This document shows positions 36,490 through 46,917 of a stretch of DNA of 64,000 bases, in pieces. The notes beneath the pieces were generated by a model. It had not been told where the DNA came from. It saw only the letters and a program-made list of their open reading frames with translations, and searched no databases. Within the stretch, counting starts at the first letter, position 1. Each line of letters begins with the position of its first letter. This DNA is from Mycobacterium ahvazicum. Its GTDB lineage: Bacteria; Actinomycetota; Actinomycetes; Mycobacteriales; Mycobacteriaceae. The position numbers were made by a program, and so were the translations under genes. The stretch covers positions 400,651 through 464,650 of the forward strand of contig NZ_FXEG02000001.1 in NCBI RefSeq assembly GCF_900176255.2. Reading direction: 5' to 3'.

Positions 36490-38325
36490 CTAGAAGGCGG
36501 CCTCGTCCAGCTCCATGATGTCGTTGTCCAGCGTCTCGATCACCTCGCGGGTGCCCGCCAACAGCGGCAGGAAGTTCTTCGCGAAGAACGACGCGACCGC
36601 GATCTTGCCCTCGTAGAAGGACCGGTCGGCACCGCTGGCGCCGGCGTCGAGCGCCTGCACGGCCACCGCCGCCTGACGCTGCAGCAACCAGCCGATCACC
36701 AGGTCTCCGACGCTCATCAGGAAGCGCACCGAACCCAGCCCCACCTTGTACAGGCTGGAGATGTCCTCCTGAGCGGCCATCAGATAGCCGGTCAGGGTGG
36801 CGGCCATCGCCTGGACGTCTTCCAGGGCCTTGGCCAGGTGCTCGCGCTCGGTCTTGAGCCGGCCGTTGCCGGTCTCGGCGTCGACGAACTTCTGGATCTG
36901 CTCCGACACGTGCGCCAGCGCCACACCCTTGTCGCGGATGATCTTGCGGAAGAAGAAGTCCTGCGCCTGGATGGCCGTGGTGCCCTCGTAGAGGGAGTCG
37001 ATCTTGGCGTCCCGGATGTACTGCTCGATCGGGTAGTCCTGCAGGAAGCCGGACCCACCGAACGTCTGCAGGCTCTCGGTCAGCTTCGCGTAGGCCTGCT
37101 CGGAGCCCACTCCCTTGACCACCGGCAGCATCAGGTCGTTGACCTTGACCGCCAGGTCCGCGTCGACGCCGTACAGCGCCTCGGCGACGGCCGCGTCCTG
37201 GTAGGTCGCGGTGAACAGGTACAGCGCGCGCAAACCCTCGGCGTAGGCCTTCTGGGTCATCAGCGACCGGCGCACATCCGGATGGTGCGTGATGGTCACC
37301 CGCGGAGCGGTCTTGTCGGTCATCTGAGTCATGTCAGCGCCCTGCAGGCGCGATTTCGCGTACTCCAGCGCGTTCAGGTAGCCGGTGGACAGCGTGGCAA
37401 TCGCCTTGGTGCCGACCATCATCCGGGCCATCTCGATGACCTCGAACATCTGCGCGATACCGTTGTGCACGTCGCCGACCAGCCAGCCCTTGGCGGGCAC
37501 GTCGTGCTGACCGAACGACAACTCGCACGTGGCGGAGACCTTCAGGCCCATCTTGTGCTCGACGTTGGTGACGAACACCCCGTTGCGCTCGCCGAGCTCG
37601 CCGGTCTCGTGGTCGAACAGGAACTTCGGCACGATGAACAGGGACAGTCCCTTGGTACCGGGGCCGGCGCCCTCGGGGCGAGCCAGCACCAGGTGCACGA
37701 TGTTCTCGAACAGGTCGTCAGAGTCGGCGGACGTGATGAACCGCTTGACGCCGTCGATGTGCCAGGAGCCGTCCTCCTGCTGGACTGCCTTGGTGCGGCC
37801 GGCGCCGACATCCGAGCCGGCGTCCGGCTCGGTCAGCACCATGGTCGCGCCCCAGCCACGCTCGGCGCACATCACGGCCCACTTCTTCTGCTCCTCGGTA
37901 CCGAGGTGGTAGATGATGTTGGCGAAACCGGCGCCGCCGGCATACATCCACACCGCCGGGTTAGCGCCGAGGATGTGCTCGTGCAGGGCCCACACCAGCG
38001 CCTTGGGCATCGGCATGCCGCCCAGCACCTCGTCGATGCCGGCCTTGTCCCAGCCGGCTTCGACCACCGCGCGGACGGACTTCTTGAACGACTCGGGCAG
38101 GGTCACCGCGTGAGTCTTGGGGTCGAACACCGGCGGATTGCGGTCGCCGTCGACGAACGACTCGGCGACCGGCCCCTCGGCCAGCCGGCTCATTTCGGTA
38201 AGCATTTCGTGGGCGGTGTCGGCATCGAGGTCGCTGAATGCGCCTTGGCCGAGCGCCTGGTCAACGCCCAACACCTCAAACAGGTTGAATACCTGGTCGC
38301 GGACGTTGCTCTTGTAGTGGCTCAC
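36490..38325 (-). CDS. fadE5: Acyl-CoA dehydrogenase FadE5
   Basis: A 611-residue acyl-CoA dehydrogenase of the long FadE type. It contains [51 protein letters not shown], and the active-site region [18 protein letters not shown], with the Glu that abstracts the alpha proton. It catalyses the first dehydrogenation of beta-oxidation with broad chain range in M. tuberculosis (Rv0244c). The GTG at 38325 ([20 protein letters not shown]) has GAGGAGG six bases upstream. The open frame extends to 38427, but the perfect TTACC-CACC-AGTAA palindrome lies within that extension, supporting the later start. It converges with fadA2 and the small RNA. Confidence 0.92.
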   Translation of the reverse strand: MSHYKSNVRDQVFNLFEVLGVDQALGQGAFSDLDADTAHEMLTEMSRLAEGPVAESFVDGDRNPPVFDPKTHAVTLPESFKKSVRAVVEAGWDKAGIDEVLGGMPMPKALVWALHEHILGANPAVWMYAGGAGFANIIYHLGTEEQKKWAVMCAERGWGATMVLTEPDAGSDVGAGRTKAVQQEDGSWHIDGVKRFITSADSDDLFENIVHLVLARPEGAGPGTKGLSLFIVPKFLFDHETGELGERNGVFVTNVEHKMGLKVSATCELSFGQHDVPAKGWLVGDVHNGIAQMFEVIEMARMMVGTKAIATLSTGYLNALEYAKSRLQGADMTQMTDKTAPRVTITHHPDVRRSLMTQKAYAEGLRALYLFTATYQDAAVAEALYGVDADLAVKVNDLMLPVVKGVGSEQAYAKLTESLQTFGGSGFLQDYPIEQYIRDAKIDSLYEGTTAIQAQDFFFRKIIRDKGVALAHVSEQIQKFVDAETGNGRLKTEREHLAKALEDVQAMAATLTGYLMAAQEDISSLYKVGLGSVRFLMSVGDLVIGWLLQRQAAVAVQALDAGASGADRSFYEGKIAVASFFAKNFLPLLAGTREVIETLDNDIMELDEAAF

Positions 38326-38376
38326 TATTCTCCTCCTCGTTGAGAATGCCACGCTGTGGTTGAGTACTCGGGCTAA

Positions 38377-38392
38377 GTTACCCACCAGTAAC
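38377..38392. promoter_or_regulatory. Palindrome TTACC-CACC-AGTAA upstream of fadE5
   Basis: The core at 38378-38391 has arms GTTAC/GTAAC and the same 4-base spacing as the fabG4/fadA2 palindrome. It is 52-66 bases before the fadE5 start. It lies in the gap to the divergent 2OG oxygenase (start 38527). Confidence 0.65.
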
Positions 38393-38526
38393 ACCGCTAA
38401 ATATAGCCGCTGGATCGGTTGGCGCAAGTGAATGTGAGCTAGATTTCATTGTCTAATTAACCAACCGGTTGGGAAGGCCCAGTTCACGCCTTCGACAGCT
38501 TCTCTACCTGCGGCGATAATGGAACG

Positions 38527-40076
<1,550 letters not shown>

Positions 40077-40145
40077 CGGCCGCCCAACTGTAATTGGCAA
40101 CGCATCGCCCGAGAGGCGACGTCGGAAGTTACAGTCTCGCGGATA

Positions 40146-40892
40146 TCAGCGGCGGAACAGCTTGTTGCCCAGCCAGACGACGGGGTCGTACTTGCGGTCG
40201 GCGACCCGCTCTTTCATCGGGATCAGCGCGTTGTCGGTGATCTTGATGTGCTCGGGGCAGACCTCGGTGCAGCACTTGGTGATGTTGCAGTAGCCCAGGC
40301 CGAATTCCTCCTGGGCCATGTCGCGCCGGTCCAGCGTGTCCAGCGGATGCATCTCGAGCTCGGCGGCCCGCATCAGGAAGCGAGGGCCGGCGAAGGCCTT
40401 CTTATTCTCCTCGTGGTCGCGGATCACGTGGCAGACGTTGTTACACAGGAAGCACTCGATGCACTTGCGGAACTCCTGCGAGCGCTGCACGTCGGCTTGG
40501 GCCATCCGGTACTCGCCGGGTTGCAAGTCCTTGGGCGGTGCGAAAGACGGGATCTCCCGGGCCTTTTCGTAGTTGAATGAGACGTCGGTGACCAGGTCGC
40601 GGATCACCGGGAAGGTGCGCAGCGGGGTCACCGTCACGACCTCGTCCTCGGCGAACGACGACATCCGGGTCATGCACATCAGCTTCGGCATGCCGTTGAT
40701 CTCTGCCGAGCAGGATCCGCACTTGCCCGCCTTGCAGTTCCACCGCACCGCGAGGTCGGGGGTCTGCGTCTGCTGCAGGCGATGGATGATGTCGAGCACC
40801 ACCTCGCCCTCGTTGACCTCGACCGTGAAGTCCTGTAGCGCGCCGCCGACATCGTCGCCGCGCCACACCCGCATCGTCGCGTTGTAGCCCAT
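40146..40892 (-). CDS. sdhB: Succinate dehydrogenase 1 iron-sulfur subunit (Rv0247c-like)
   Basis: A 248-residue subunit with all three cluster-binding patterns: the 2Fe-2S site in NCKAGKCGSCSAEINGMPKLMC (given as layout), the 4Fe-4S site in CIECFLCNNVCH, and the 3Fe-4S/4Fe-4S region in CNITKCCTEVCPEHIK. It passes electrons from the flavoprotein to quinone. It is the last gene of the operon, with its ATG overlapping the upstream TAA by one base. Its companions are the flavoprotein and the single large membrane anchor, the Sdh1 arrangement of mycobacteria (Rv0247c-Rv0249c). Symbol by function. Confidence 0.9.
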   Translation of the reverse strand: MGYNATMRVWRGDDVGGALQDFTVEVNEGEVVLDIIHRLQQTQTPDLAVRWNCKAGKCGSCSAEINGMPKLMCMTRMSSFAEDEVVTVTPLRTFPVIRDLVTDVSFNYEKAREIPSFAPPKDLQPGEYRMAQADVQRSQEFRKCIECFLCNNVCHVIRDHEENKKAFAGPRFLMRAAELEMHPLDTLDRRDMAQEEFGLGYCNITKCCTEVCPEHIKITDNALIPMKERVADRKYDPVVWLGNKLFRR

Positions 40893-42811
40893 TAGCCTCT
40901 CCGTCCTGGGTGGTCGGCCAGCTCTTCATCGGTGAAGTACTTCTCCAGCTCGGAGATCTCGAAGAGCTCCAAGAGGTCGGACCGCATCGGCAGCTGGTCT
41001 TCGCGTGTGACGGTGACGTCGGGAATAGCGTCGCCGTCACCGCCGTCCGCGCGGCACACCAGCAACACCTTGCGCCACGACGGGTCCATGCCGGGGTGGT
41101 CGTCGCGGGTGTGTCCGCCACGGCTCTCGGTGCGCAGCAGCGCGGCCTTGGCGACGCATTCGCTGACCAGCAGCATGTTGCGCAGGTCGATGGCCAGGTT
41201 CCAGCCGGGGTTGTACTGGCGGTGCCCCTCGACGTGGATGTGCTTGAACCGCTCACGCAGCGCGTTGAGCCGTTCCAGCGCCTCGGAGATCTCCTCCGAC
41301 TTGCGGATGATGCCGACCAGGTCGTTCATCGACTGCTGCAGTTCCAGCTGCAGCGTGTACGGGTTCTCGGCGGCCGATCCGTTGGTCGGTGCCTCGAAGG
41401 GAGCCAGCGCCCGCTTGGCGGCCGCCTCGATCGCGTCCTCGCTGACGGTCGGGCGACTGGACAGAGCGCGCGCGTAATCGGCGGCGCCCAGCCCCGCGCG
41501 ACGGCCGAAGACCAGCAGGTCCGACAGCGAGTTGCCACCCAGCCGGTTGGAGCCGTGCATGCCGCCGGAGCATTCACCGGCGGCGAACAGGCCGGCGACG
41601 GTGGCCGCGCCGGTGTCGGGGTCGACCTCGACACCGCCCATCACGTAGTGGCAGGTGGGCCCGACTTCCATGGGCTCCTTGGTGATGTCGACGCCGGCCA
41701 GCTCCATGAACTGGTGGTGCATCGACGGCAGCCGCCGCTTGATCTCGTCGGGCGTCAACCGGGAAGCGATGTCCAGGTAGACGCCGCCGTGTGGGGTGCC
41801 GCGACCGGACTTGACCTCCGAGTTGATCGCCCGGGCGACCTCATCGCGGGGCAGCAGGTCCGGGGTGCGCCGCGCCGAGTCGTTGTCCTTGAGCCATTGG
41901 TCGGCTTCCTGCTCGGTCTCGGCGTACTGGCCCTTGAACACCGGCGGGATGTAGTCGAACATGAAGCGCTTGTTGTCGGAGTTCTTCAGCACTCCGCCGT
42001 CGCCGCGCACACCCTCGGTGACCAGAATTCCCTTCACACTCGGCGGCCAGACCATGCCCGTCGGGTGGAACTGGATGAACTCCATGTTGATCAGCGTCGC
42101 GCCGGCCCGCAGCGCCAGTGCGTGGCCGTCGCCGGTGTACTCCCAGGAGTTCGACGTGACCTTGAAGGACTTGCCGATTCCACCGGTGGCCAGCACCACA
42201 GCGGGTGCGTCGAAGACGACGAACTTGCCGCTTTGGCGCCAGTAGCCGAATGCTCCGGCGATCGCGTCACCGTCTTTGAGCAGCTCGGTGATTGCGCACT
42301 CGGCGAAGACCCTGATCCGCGCCTCGTAGTCGCCGAGTTCGGCGAAGTCTTCCTGCTGCAGCGAGACGATCTTCTGCTGCATGGTGCGGATCAGCTCCAG
42401 GCCGGTGCGGTCACCGACGTGCGCCAGCCGAGGATAGGTGTGGCCACCGAAGTTGCGCTGGCTGATCTTGCCGTCCTTGAGACGGTCGAACAGCGCGCCG
42501 TAGGTCTCCAGCTCCCAGACCCGGTCCGGTGCCTCCTTGGCGTGCAGTTCGGCCATCCGCCAGTTGTTGAGGAACTTGCCACCGCGCATCGTGTCGCCGA
42601 AGTGGGTCTTCCAGTTGTCCTTGGGGTTGGTGTTGCCCATGGACGCCGCGCAGCCACCCTCGGCCATGACCGTGTGGGCCTTGCCGAACAGGGATTTGGT
42701 CACCACCGCGACCTTGAGGCCGCGTTCGCGCGCTTCGATGACCGCGCGCAAACCCGCGCCGCCGGCACCGATCACGACCACGTCGTAGGAGTGCCGTTCG
42801 ACCTCAGTCAT
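40892..42811 (-). CDS. sdhA: Succinate dehydrogenase 1 flavoprotein subunit (Rv0248c-like)
   Basis: A 639-residue flavoprotein. The FAD-binding fold begins VVVIGAGGAGLRAVIEA, followed by SLFGKAHTVMAEGGCAASMG with the His for covalent FAD or its usual neighbour. The active site includes GMHGSNRLGGNSLSDLLVFGRR and HPTGMVWPPSVKGILVTEGVRGDGG (layout). It oxidises succinate to fumarate. The protein is longer than typical SdhA because of a C-terminal helical extension, as in Rv0248c. It is the middle gene of a three-subunit operon. No internal stop or frameshift is seen. Confidence 0.92.
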   Translation of the reverse strand: MTEVERHSYDVVVIGAGGAGLRAVIEARERGLKVAVVTKSLFGKAHTVMAEGGCAASMGNTNPKDNWKTHFGDTMRGGKFLNNWRMAELHAKEAPDRVWELETYGALFDRLKDGKISQRNFGGHTYPRLAHVGDRTGLELIRTMQQKIVSLQQEDFAELGDYEARIRVFAECAITELLKDGDAIAGAFGYWRQSGKFVVFDAPAVVLATGGIGKSFKVTSNSWEYTGDGHALALRAGATLINMEFIQFHPTGMVWPPSVKGILVTEGVRGDGGVLKNSDNKRFMFDYIPPVFKGQYAETEQEADQWLKDNDSARRTPDLLPRDEVARAINSEVKSGRGTPHGGVYLDIASRLTPDEIKRRLPSMHHQFMELAGVDITKEPMEVGPTCHYVMGGVEVDPDTGAATVAGLFAAGECSGGMHGSNRLGGNSLSDLLVFGRRAGLGAADYARALSSRPTVSEDAIEAAAKRALAPFEAPTNGSAAENPYTLQLELQQSMNDLVGIIRKSEEISEALERLNALRERFKHIHVEGHRQYNPGWNLAIDLRNMLLVSECVAKAALLRTESRGGHTRDDHPGMDPSWRKVLLVCRADGGDGDAIPDVTVTREDQLPMRSDLLELFEISELEKYFTDEELADHPGRRG

Positions 42812-42851
42812 GGAACCTCACTTAACATTCCGATTTCTGGCAAAGGGCTTG

Positions 42852-43679
42852 TCAGCCAACAAATCTCGGGTCTGAGATGGTGCCGCTGGCCACCAGTGCG
42901 ATGTAGAAGTCGGTAAGCATCAGCGTGCCCAGGGTGATCCACGCGTACAGCTTGTGCCGGGTGTTGATGACGCTGACCTTGGTCCAGATCCAGTACCGCA
43001 CAGGGTGTTTGGAGAAGTGCTTGAGCCGTCCGCCGGTCACGTGCCGGCACGAGTGGCAGGACAGGGTGTAGACCCACAGCATGATGACGTTGCCCAGCAG
43101 GATCAGATTGCCCAGACCGAAACCGAATCCGCCTGGTCCCTCGTCCGAATGAAACGCGACGATCGCGTCGTAGGTGTTGATGACCGAGATGATGCCGGCG
43201 ATGTAGAAGAAGTACCGATGCGTGTTCTGGACGATCAGCGGGAACTTGGTTTCGCCGGTGTAGTGGACGCGGGGCTCGGCCACCGCACACGAGGTGGGCG
43301 ACTGCCACACCGTGCGGTAGTAGGCACCGCGGTAGTAGTAGCAGGTCAGCCGGAACAGCAGCAGGAATGGCAGGGTCAGCGCCGCGTACGGCAACCACCA
43401 CACGTCCGGAAGGACCTGCGGCCAGAATTCGCTGGACGCACCGCAGGCCTTGCTGACGCACGGCGAGTAGAACGGCGTCAGGTAGTGGTACTTCGGGACG
43501 TAGAAGTAGTTCTGTTGGAACGCCCGGAACGTCGCGTAGATGACGAATGCGGCGAAGCCGAGGTCGATGCGCAACGGCGACATCCACCACCGGTCGGTAC
43601 GTAGTGTCCGCTGCTGAATTTGGGCGCGCGTCGGTGAAAAGATGCCGGACGCAGGACGGTTCGCCGTTGGTGCGCTCAT
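42852..43679 (-). CDS. sdhC: Succinate dehydrogenase 1 membrane anchor (Rv0249c-like)
   Basis: A 275-residue polytopic protein with about five membrane segments that anchors Sdh1 and binds haem/quinone. It includes WMSPLRIDLGFAAFVIYATF, YAALTLPFLLLFRLTCYYYRG and SCHSCRHVTGGRLKHFSKHP, where the His residues are candidate haem ligands. A single large anchor in place of two small ones is the mycobacterial Sdh1 form. It is the first gene of sdhC-sdhA-sdhB, with a 40-base gap to sdhA. The ATG start MSAPTANRPASGIF is followed by a Gln/Arg-rich cytoplasmic segment. Confidence 0.88.
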   Translation of the reverse strand: MSAPTANRPASGIFSPTRAQIQQRTLRTDRWWMSPLRIDLGFAAFVIYATFRAFQQNYFYVPKYHYLTPFYSPCVSKACGASSEFWPQVLPDVWWLPYAALTLPFLLLFRLTCYYYRGAYYRTVWQSPTSCAVAEPRVHYTGETKFPLIVQNTHRYFFYIAGIISVINTYDAIVAFHSDEGPGGFGFGLGNLILLGNVIMLWVYTLSCHSCRHVTGGRLKHFSKHPVRYWIWTKVSVINTRHKLYAWITLGTLMLTDFYIALVASGTISDPRFVG

Positions 43680-43758
43680 GCAAATGTTCCTCTTCGAACA
43701 GGGCTGTTGCTCGAAGGGTACAAGACCAGTGCCTCCGATTTAACGGGGGCTTGGAATA

Positions 43759-44055
43759 TCAGGAACGATTGTGACCCCCGACACCCTCGTCGTCGACATC
43801 GCGCCAGAAATCGGTGTCGTACTGAGTGTCGGGAATGATGATCTTCTCGCCAGAATGCTGAACAGTGGCTCGCGCCAAGTCCAATTCCGAAACATCGGTG
43901 TCGAGTAATTCGACATCGCCGATGATCCGGTCGGCGTCGATCACGATGCGACGCATCGCCGGGCTGTCGCCGTAGCGCGATCTCAAGGAGCTCACGCACC
44001 GCCGTAAACCGCCGATGAGATCGTGCAGTTCGGCGAGTTCAGTCGTGGTGGACAA
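43759..44055 (-). CDS. Small conserved protein (Rv0250c-like) upstream of sdh1
   Basis: A 98-residue acidic protein with no membrane segment, starting MSTTTELAELHDLIGGLRRC and containing DADRIIGDVELLDTDVSELDLAR. TTG 44055 is chosen as start because AGGAG lies six bases upstream; the frame extends nine codons further. It is upstream of sdhC by 79 bases on the same strand, matching Rv0250c, so it is probably part of the Sdh1 transcription unit. Function is unknown; the helical N-terminus could be a small regulatory or assembly factor (inference). Confidence 0.75.
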   Translation of the reverse strand: MSTTTELAELHDLIGGLRRCVSSLRSRYGDSPAMRRIVIDADRIIGDVELLDTDVSELDLARATVQHSGEKIIIPDTQYDTDFWRDVDDEGVGGHNRS

Positions 44056-44167
44056 GAGATCTCCTAGGGCCGAGGGTGTCAAGGATCACAATATGACTTT
44101 CGATACTATCCACCGCGCCGGACGCACGTCGGACAACTGACTCGCCCAGATTGCGGAGCAAACACCC

Positions 44168-44929
44168 ATGACTGGTCAGACCACCGCCGCCCAGCGCGCG
44201 GCCACGCTGCTGGAATTGCACCAACCGGGCAACCCGGTGGTGCTGCCGACCGTTTGGGATGCCTGGTCGGCCCGCCTTGCCACGGGTGCTGGATTCGCCG
44301 CCCTGACCGTGGGCAGCCATCCGCTGGCCGACTCCATCGGCAAACCCGATGGCGAGGGCATGTCGTTCGACGATGTGCTCACCCGGGTCGCCCAGATCAC
44401 CGCGGCGGTCGACGTGCCGGTGTCGGTGGACATCGAGTCCGGCTACGGCCAGCCGGCTCAGCGCTTGATCGACGGCTTGCTGAGCGTCGGCGCCGTCGGG
44501 CTCAACATCGAGGACACCGTGCATTCGGAGAACAAGCGACTGCGGTCCGCGCGTGAGCACGCCGAATTGGTGGGCGCGCTGCGCTCGGCGGCCGATGCGG
44601 CCGGGGTGCGCGTTGTGATCAACGCCCGTACCGATCTCTTTCTGCGCAACGACGGCGACGATTCGGACCGCGTCGAGCGGGCCGTGGCGCGACTGATCGA
44701 GGCGGCCGACGCCGGCGCCGACGTGCTCTACCCGGTGGGTCGCCACGACCCGGAGACGTTGCGGCGCTTGGCAACTGAGCTGCCGCTGCCGATCAACGCG
44801 ATCGCGCTGCCAGACCAGGGTGACCCGGCGTCGTTCGGTGCGCTGGGTGTGGCCCGGATCAGCTTCGGCCCGTTCCTGCAAGCCGCGCTGGCCGAGCGCG
44901 CCAAGGAACTGCTGGCCCGCTGGGCCTGA
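44168..44929 (+). CDS. Isocitrate lyase/PEP mutase family protein
   Basis: A 253-residue TIM-barrel enzyme of the PEPM/ICL superfamily. Visible are VWDAWSARLATGAGF, VSVDIESGYG (the Mg-binding D-x-E), GLNIEDTVHSENKRLR and INARTDLFLR. The usual catalytic Cys loop (KKCGH in isocitrate lyase) is not present, so it is not a glyoxylate-cycle isocitrate lyase; a 2-methylisocitrate-lyase-like or oxaloacetate-hydrolase-like role is possible. M. tuberculosis has a comparable protein elsewhere (Rv1998c by recollection). It is divergent from the Rv0250c-like gene and convergent with the HxlR gene. Confidence 0.75.
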   Translation: MTGQTTAAQRAATLLELHQPGNPVVLPTVWDAWSARLATGAGFAALTVGSHPLADSIGKPDGEGMSFDDVLTRVAQITAAVDVPVSVDIESGYGQPAQRLIDGLLSVGAVGLNIEDTVHSENKRLRSAREHAELVGALRSAADAAGVRVVINARTDLFLRNDGDDSDRVERAVARLIEAADAGADVLYPVGRHDPETLRRLATELPLPINAIALPDQGDPASFGALGVARISFGPFLQAALAERAKELLARWA

Positions 44930-45054
44930 AGCTCGACTGTGCCTTGCGGGCTTCGAGTGTGTCCTGTGGGCGCAATTCGATCCCACATTCCGCCGTGGGT
45001 GCACGCTCAAAACCGTGATGGCACACTCAATCGCGCACCGCTGGTCCCGAACGG

Positions 45055-45549
45055 CTAGATCGGTTCCAGCATCCGGCGGGGCCGGCGCAGCGCCTCGCTG
45101 ACCGGATCGTCGCGACTCGAATCATGTGGGCGCCGAGCCGGATGCCCGATCAGGTCACCGACGTCAGGGACCTGATCGCAGCGTTCGCAGCGTCGATCAG
45201 GTCCGATGCTGCCGCCGCACTCCGCGTGCCGATAGGTCCGGGTCGGTTTGTCCAGCAGGTTTTCGCTTCCCCACGCGATCATCGACCAAAGCACCGGCCA
45301 TAGCCGTTTGCCCTTGGTGGTCAGCGCGTACTCGCCGGCCGTCTTGGTTAGCACGCCCTCGGCGACCAGGAAGGTAAGCCGTTCGGACAGCACGGCTTTG
45401 GGGATTCCCAGGTGACTGTGAAAGTCGCTGAATCGCCGCACGCCGTAGAACGCGTCACGCATGATCAGCAACGTCCAGCGCTCACCGACGATCTCCAGAG
45501 ACCGGGCGATCGGGCAATTCGTGTCCGGATATTCACGGGGAAGGGCCAC
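45055..45549 (-). CDS. HxlR-family transcriptional regulator
   Basis: A winged-helix regulator of about 164 residues. The family core reads CPIARSLEIVGERWTLLIMRDAF then RRFSDFHSHLGIPKAVLSERL and LVAEGVLTKT, followed by a C-terminal extension with CGGSIGPDRRCERC, a C-x2/x-C pattern that may bind zinc. Two GTG starts are possible: 45549 (VALPREYPD) and 45582 (MNEPARG); the latter is embedded in the GGTTCA-N5-TGAACC palindrome, so I favour 45549. HxlR proteins sense thiols, aldehydes or small electrophiles. It is divergent from the DUF302 gene and likely controls it. Confidence 0.8.
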   Translation of the reverse strand: MALPREYPDTNCPIARSLEIVGERWTLLIMRDAFYGVRRFSDFHSHLGIPKAVLSERLTFLVAEGVLTKTAGEYALTTKGKRLWPVLWSMIAWGSENLLDKPTRTYRHAECGGSIGPDRRCERCDQVPDVGDLIGHPARRPHDSSRDDPVSEALRRPRRMLEPI

Positions 45550-45571
45550 GTTGTCAATGCTACCTCTTGCC

Positions 45572-45623
45572 GGTTCATTCACTGAACCGTATAGTCGAAC
45601 GTGTGAAGTTCATTCACCGAACC
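45572..45623. promoter_or_regulatory. Two inverted-repeat operators between HxlR and DUF302 genes
   Basis: GGTTCA-N5-TGAACC at 45572-45588 is a perfect palindrome. A second copy at 45608-45623 reads GTTCATTCACCGAACC, sharing the same core. Copies are about 36 bases apart and lie between the two divergent starts, the usual layout for HxlR autoregulation. Confidence 0.65.
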
Positions 45624-45646
45624 ATTGACGAATCTTGAGGAATGTC

Positions 45647-46186
45647 ATGACAAGTAGCGTTAAGGCGGCCGAATTCAATCGCGTGTCCCACACCATGAAC
45701 CGCATCGACATCAGCACGGGTATGGATTTCGACGATTTCGTCGCGGCTTTCGAGAAGGCCGCTCCGGTGGTCGACCGGGCGGCGGTCCAGGAGATCGTCG
45801 ACCGCGGTGGGAGCTGGGACGACGTCCTCGCCGCCGCGGCGCGCAACGCGCCTAACGATCTGATGGTGTACGCAAAGATCGACGCACTGCCGTTCTTCAG
45901 TGTGGCCGGCCACACCACCAAGGCGGTGGAGTATCTGCTCGGCAACCACACGATCGCCGAAACGATGTACCGCCATGATCCGAAAGCCTTGCTGTACGCG
46001 CCATTACGACTGCTGATCTACGCAGACTCCGACGGCAATGCGGTGTTTTCGATGGACCAGCCTGGTCCCGCGTTCGGCAGCCTCAGTATCCCCGAGGTGA
46101 CGAAGGTGGGTGAAAGCCTGGATCGCAAGGTGGTAAACCTGTTGCGAGTCATCGGTATTGACGCCGGCCAGGCGTTCACCCGTTAG
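45647..46186 (+). CDS. DUF302-domain protein
   Basis: A 179-residue protein whose C-terminal half (NHTIAETMYRHDPKALLYAPLRLLIY) is a DUF302 domain, with SMDQPGPAFGSLSIPEVTKVG following. The N-terminal part is acidic. DUF302 proteins are small stand-alone domains often linked to thiol or aldehyde stress and frequently adjacent to HxlR regulators. The ATG at 45647 follows GAGG by six bases; an extension to 45635 lacks support. It is divergent from the HxlR gene, and the operators at 45572-45623 overlap its promoter. Confidence 0.75.
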   Translation: MTSSVKAAEFNRVSHTMNRIDISTGMDFDDFVAAFEKAAPVVDRAAVQEIVDRGGSWDDVLAAAARNAPNDLMVYAKIDALPFFSVAGHTTKAVEYLLGNHTIAETMYRHDPKALLYAPLRLLIYADSDGNAVFSMDQPGPAFGSLSIPEVTKVGESLDRKVVNLLRVIGIDAGQAFTR

Positions 46187-46251
46187 TACGCGAACGCCGG
46201 GTCGTTGGGCGCCTTGACGGCCATATTGCCCAACAACCCGGCGATCGACGG

Positions 46252-46692
46252 TTACTTGGCGATCTCGATGCGCTGCGGCTGGGCTCCGGCGTACGCGCCG
46301 CTGACGCGCACGGTCAACACACCTGCGTCGTAGGAAGCCTTGATGGCCTCGCCGGTGACGTGCGCGGGCAGCTGGAACGAGCGACGGAACGATCCATAGC
46401 GGATCTCCCGCAAGGTACGGCCGTCCTTGTCTTCTGCGTGCTCGTCGCGGTGTTCGCCGTGGATTACCAGCCGGCCCCTATCGACCTCGACGTTGACGTC
46501 CTTCTCGACATCGACACCGGGCAGTTCCAGGCGGACCACCGCGTCGTCGCCGTCCTTGACGACCTCCGCTGCGGGGTTGAAACCGCTGCTCACCGGCTTG
46601 TTCCAGTCCGCTGTCGCGGCCGGGCCGAAGAAGTCGCGCAACCATCGGTCGGTGTCCCAGGCCGGGCGCGACCACACTGCGAGATTACTCAT
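46252..46692 (-). CDS. acr2: Small heat-shock protein Acr2 (Hsp20 family, Rv0251c-like)
   Basis: A 146-residue alpha-crystallin-type chaperone. The crystallin domain runs from AAEVVKDGDDAVVRLELPGV to IEIAK, with LVIHGEHRDEH, the paired strand FRRSFQLPAHV and GVLTVRVSG (usual form G-V-L-T-I/V). It prevents aggregation of unfolded proteins. In M. tuberculosis this gene (Rv0251c, acr2) is controlled by HspR and SigE, and a HAIR-like sequence is visible upstream at 46772. It is divergent from nirB. The ATG has an AGGTGA ribosome binding site. Confidence 0.9.
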   Translation of the reverse strand: MSNLAVWSRPAWDTDRWLRDFFGPAATADWNKPVSSGFNPAAEVVKDGDDAVVRLELPGVDVEKDVNVEVDRGRLVIHGEHRDEHAEDKDGRTLREIRYGSFRRSFQLPAHVTGEAIKASYDAGVLTVRVSGAYAGAQPQRIEIAK

Positions 46693-46771
46693 TTCGTCAC
46701 CTCATTGCTTCCTTGAGCTTCATTGTGAGTTTGCTGTGACCGGCGCCTTGCCGGCCGGCTACTTAGACGAA

Positions 46772-46792
46772 CTTGAGTTGACCACGCTAAAG
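46772..46792. promoter_or_regulatory. HAIR-like HspR site upstream of acr2
   Basis: CTTGAGT, seven bases, then GCTAAAG. The HspR consensus is CTTGAGT-N7-ACTCAAG; the first half is perfect and the second matches five of seven. It is 80 bases upstream of the acr2 start. Known HspR control of acr2 in M. tuberculosis supports the call. Confidence 0.5.
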
Positions 46793-46820
46793 TTCCACCT
46801 GCCCGTTCGCCGGGAGCGAA

Positions 46821-46850
46821 CACACATCACACAGGAAGTTGTGAGGTGTG
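46821..46850. promoter_or_regulatory. Inverted repeat upstream of nirB
   Basis: Arms CACACATCAC (46821-46830) and GTGAGGTGTG (46841-46850) match at nine of ten positions with a 10-base spacer. They lie 68-97 bases before nirB. A GlnR or NnaR operator is possible, but I cannot match a consensus with confidence. Confidence 0.4.
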
Positions 46851-46917
46851 AGACCCACGTCATACGAGCGATACATTCGGCGGTTTTTCCTTAATTTCTG
46901 GCCCCTAACCTCATGGC

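Noticed and set aside
36436..38343. 635-codon plus-strand open frame opposite fadE5
   Set aside because: Antisense shadow of fadE5; it also runs through the terminator hairpin and has no recognisable domain.
40910..42916. 668-codon plus-strand open frame opposite sdhA
   Set aside because: Antisense shadow of the flavoprotein gene, without domain or ribosome site.
45582..45587. GTG 45582 as the HxlR start
   Set aside because: It lies inside the perfect palindrome GGTTCA-N5-TGAACC, and the family core begins just after the later GTG 45549. Not excluded.
46800..46917. SigE promoter for acr2 (GGAAC ... GTT on the minus strand)
   Set aside because: GGAAC is present but the spacing to GTT is longer than the usual 15-16 bases, so I do not list it as a feature.
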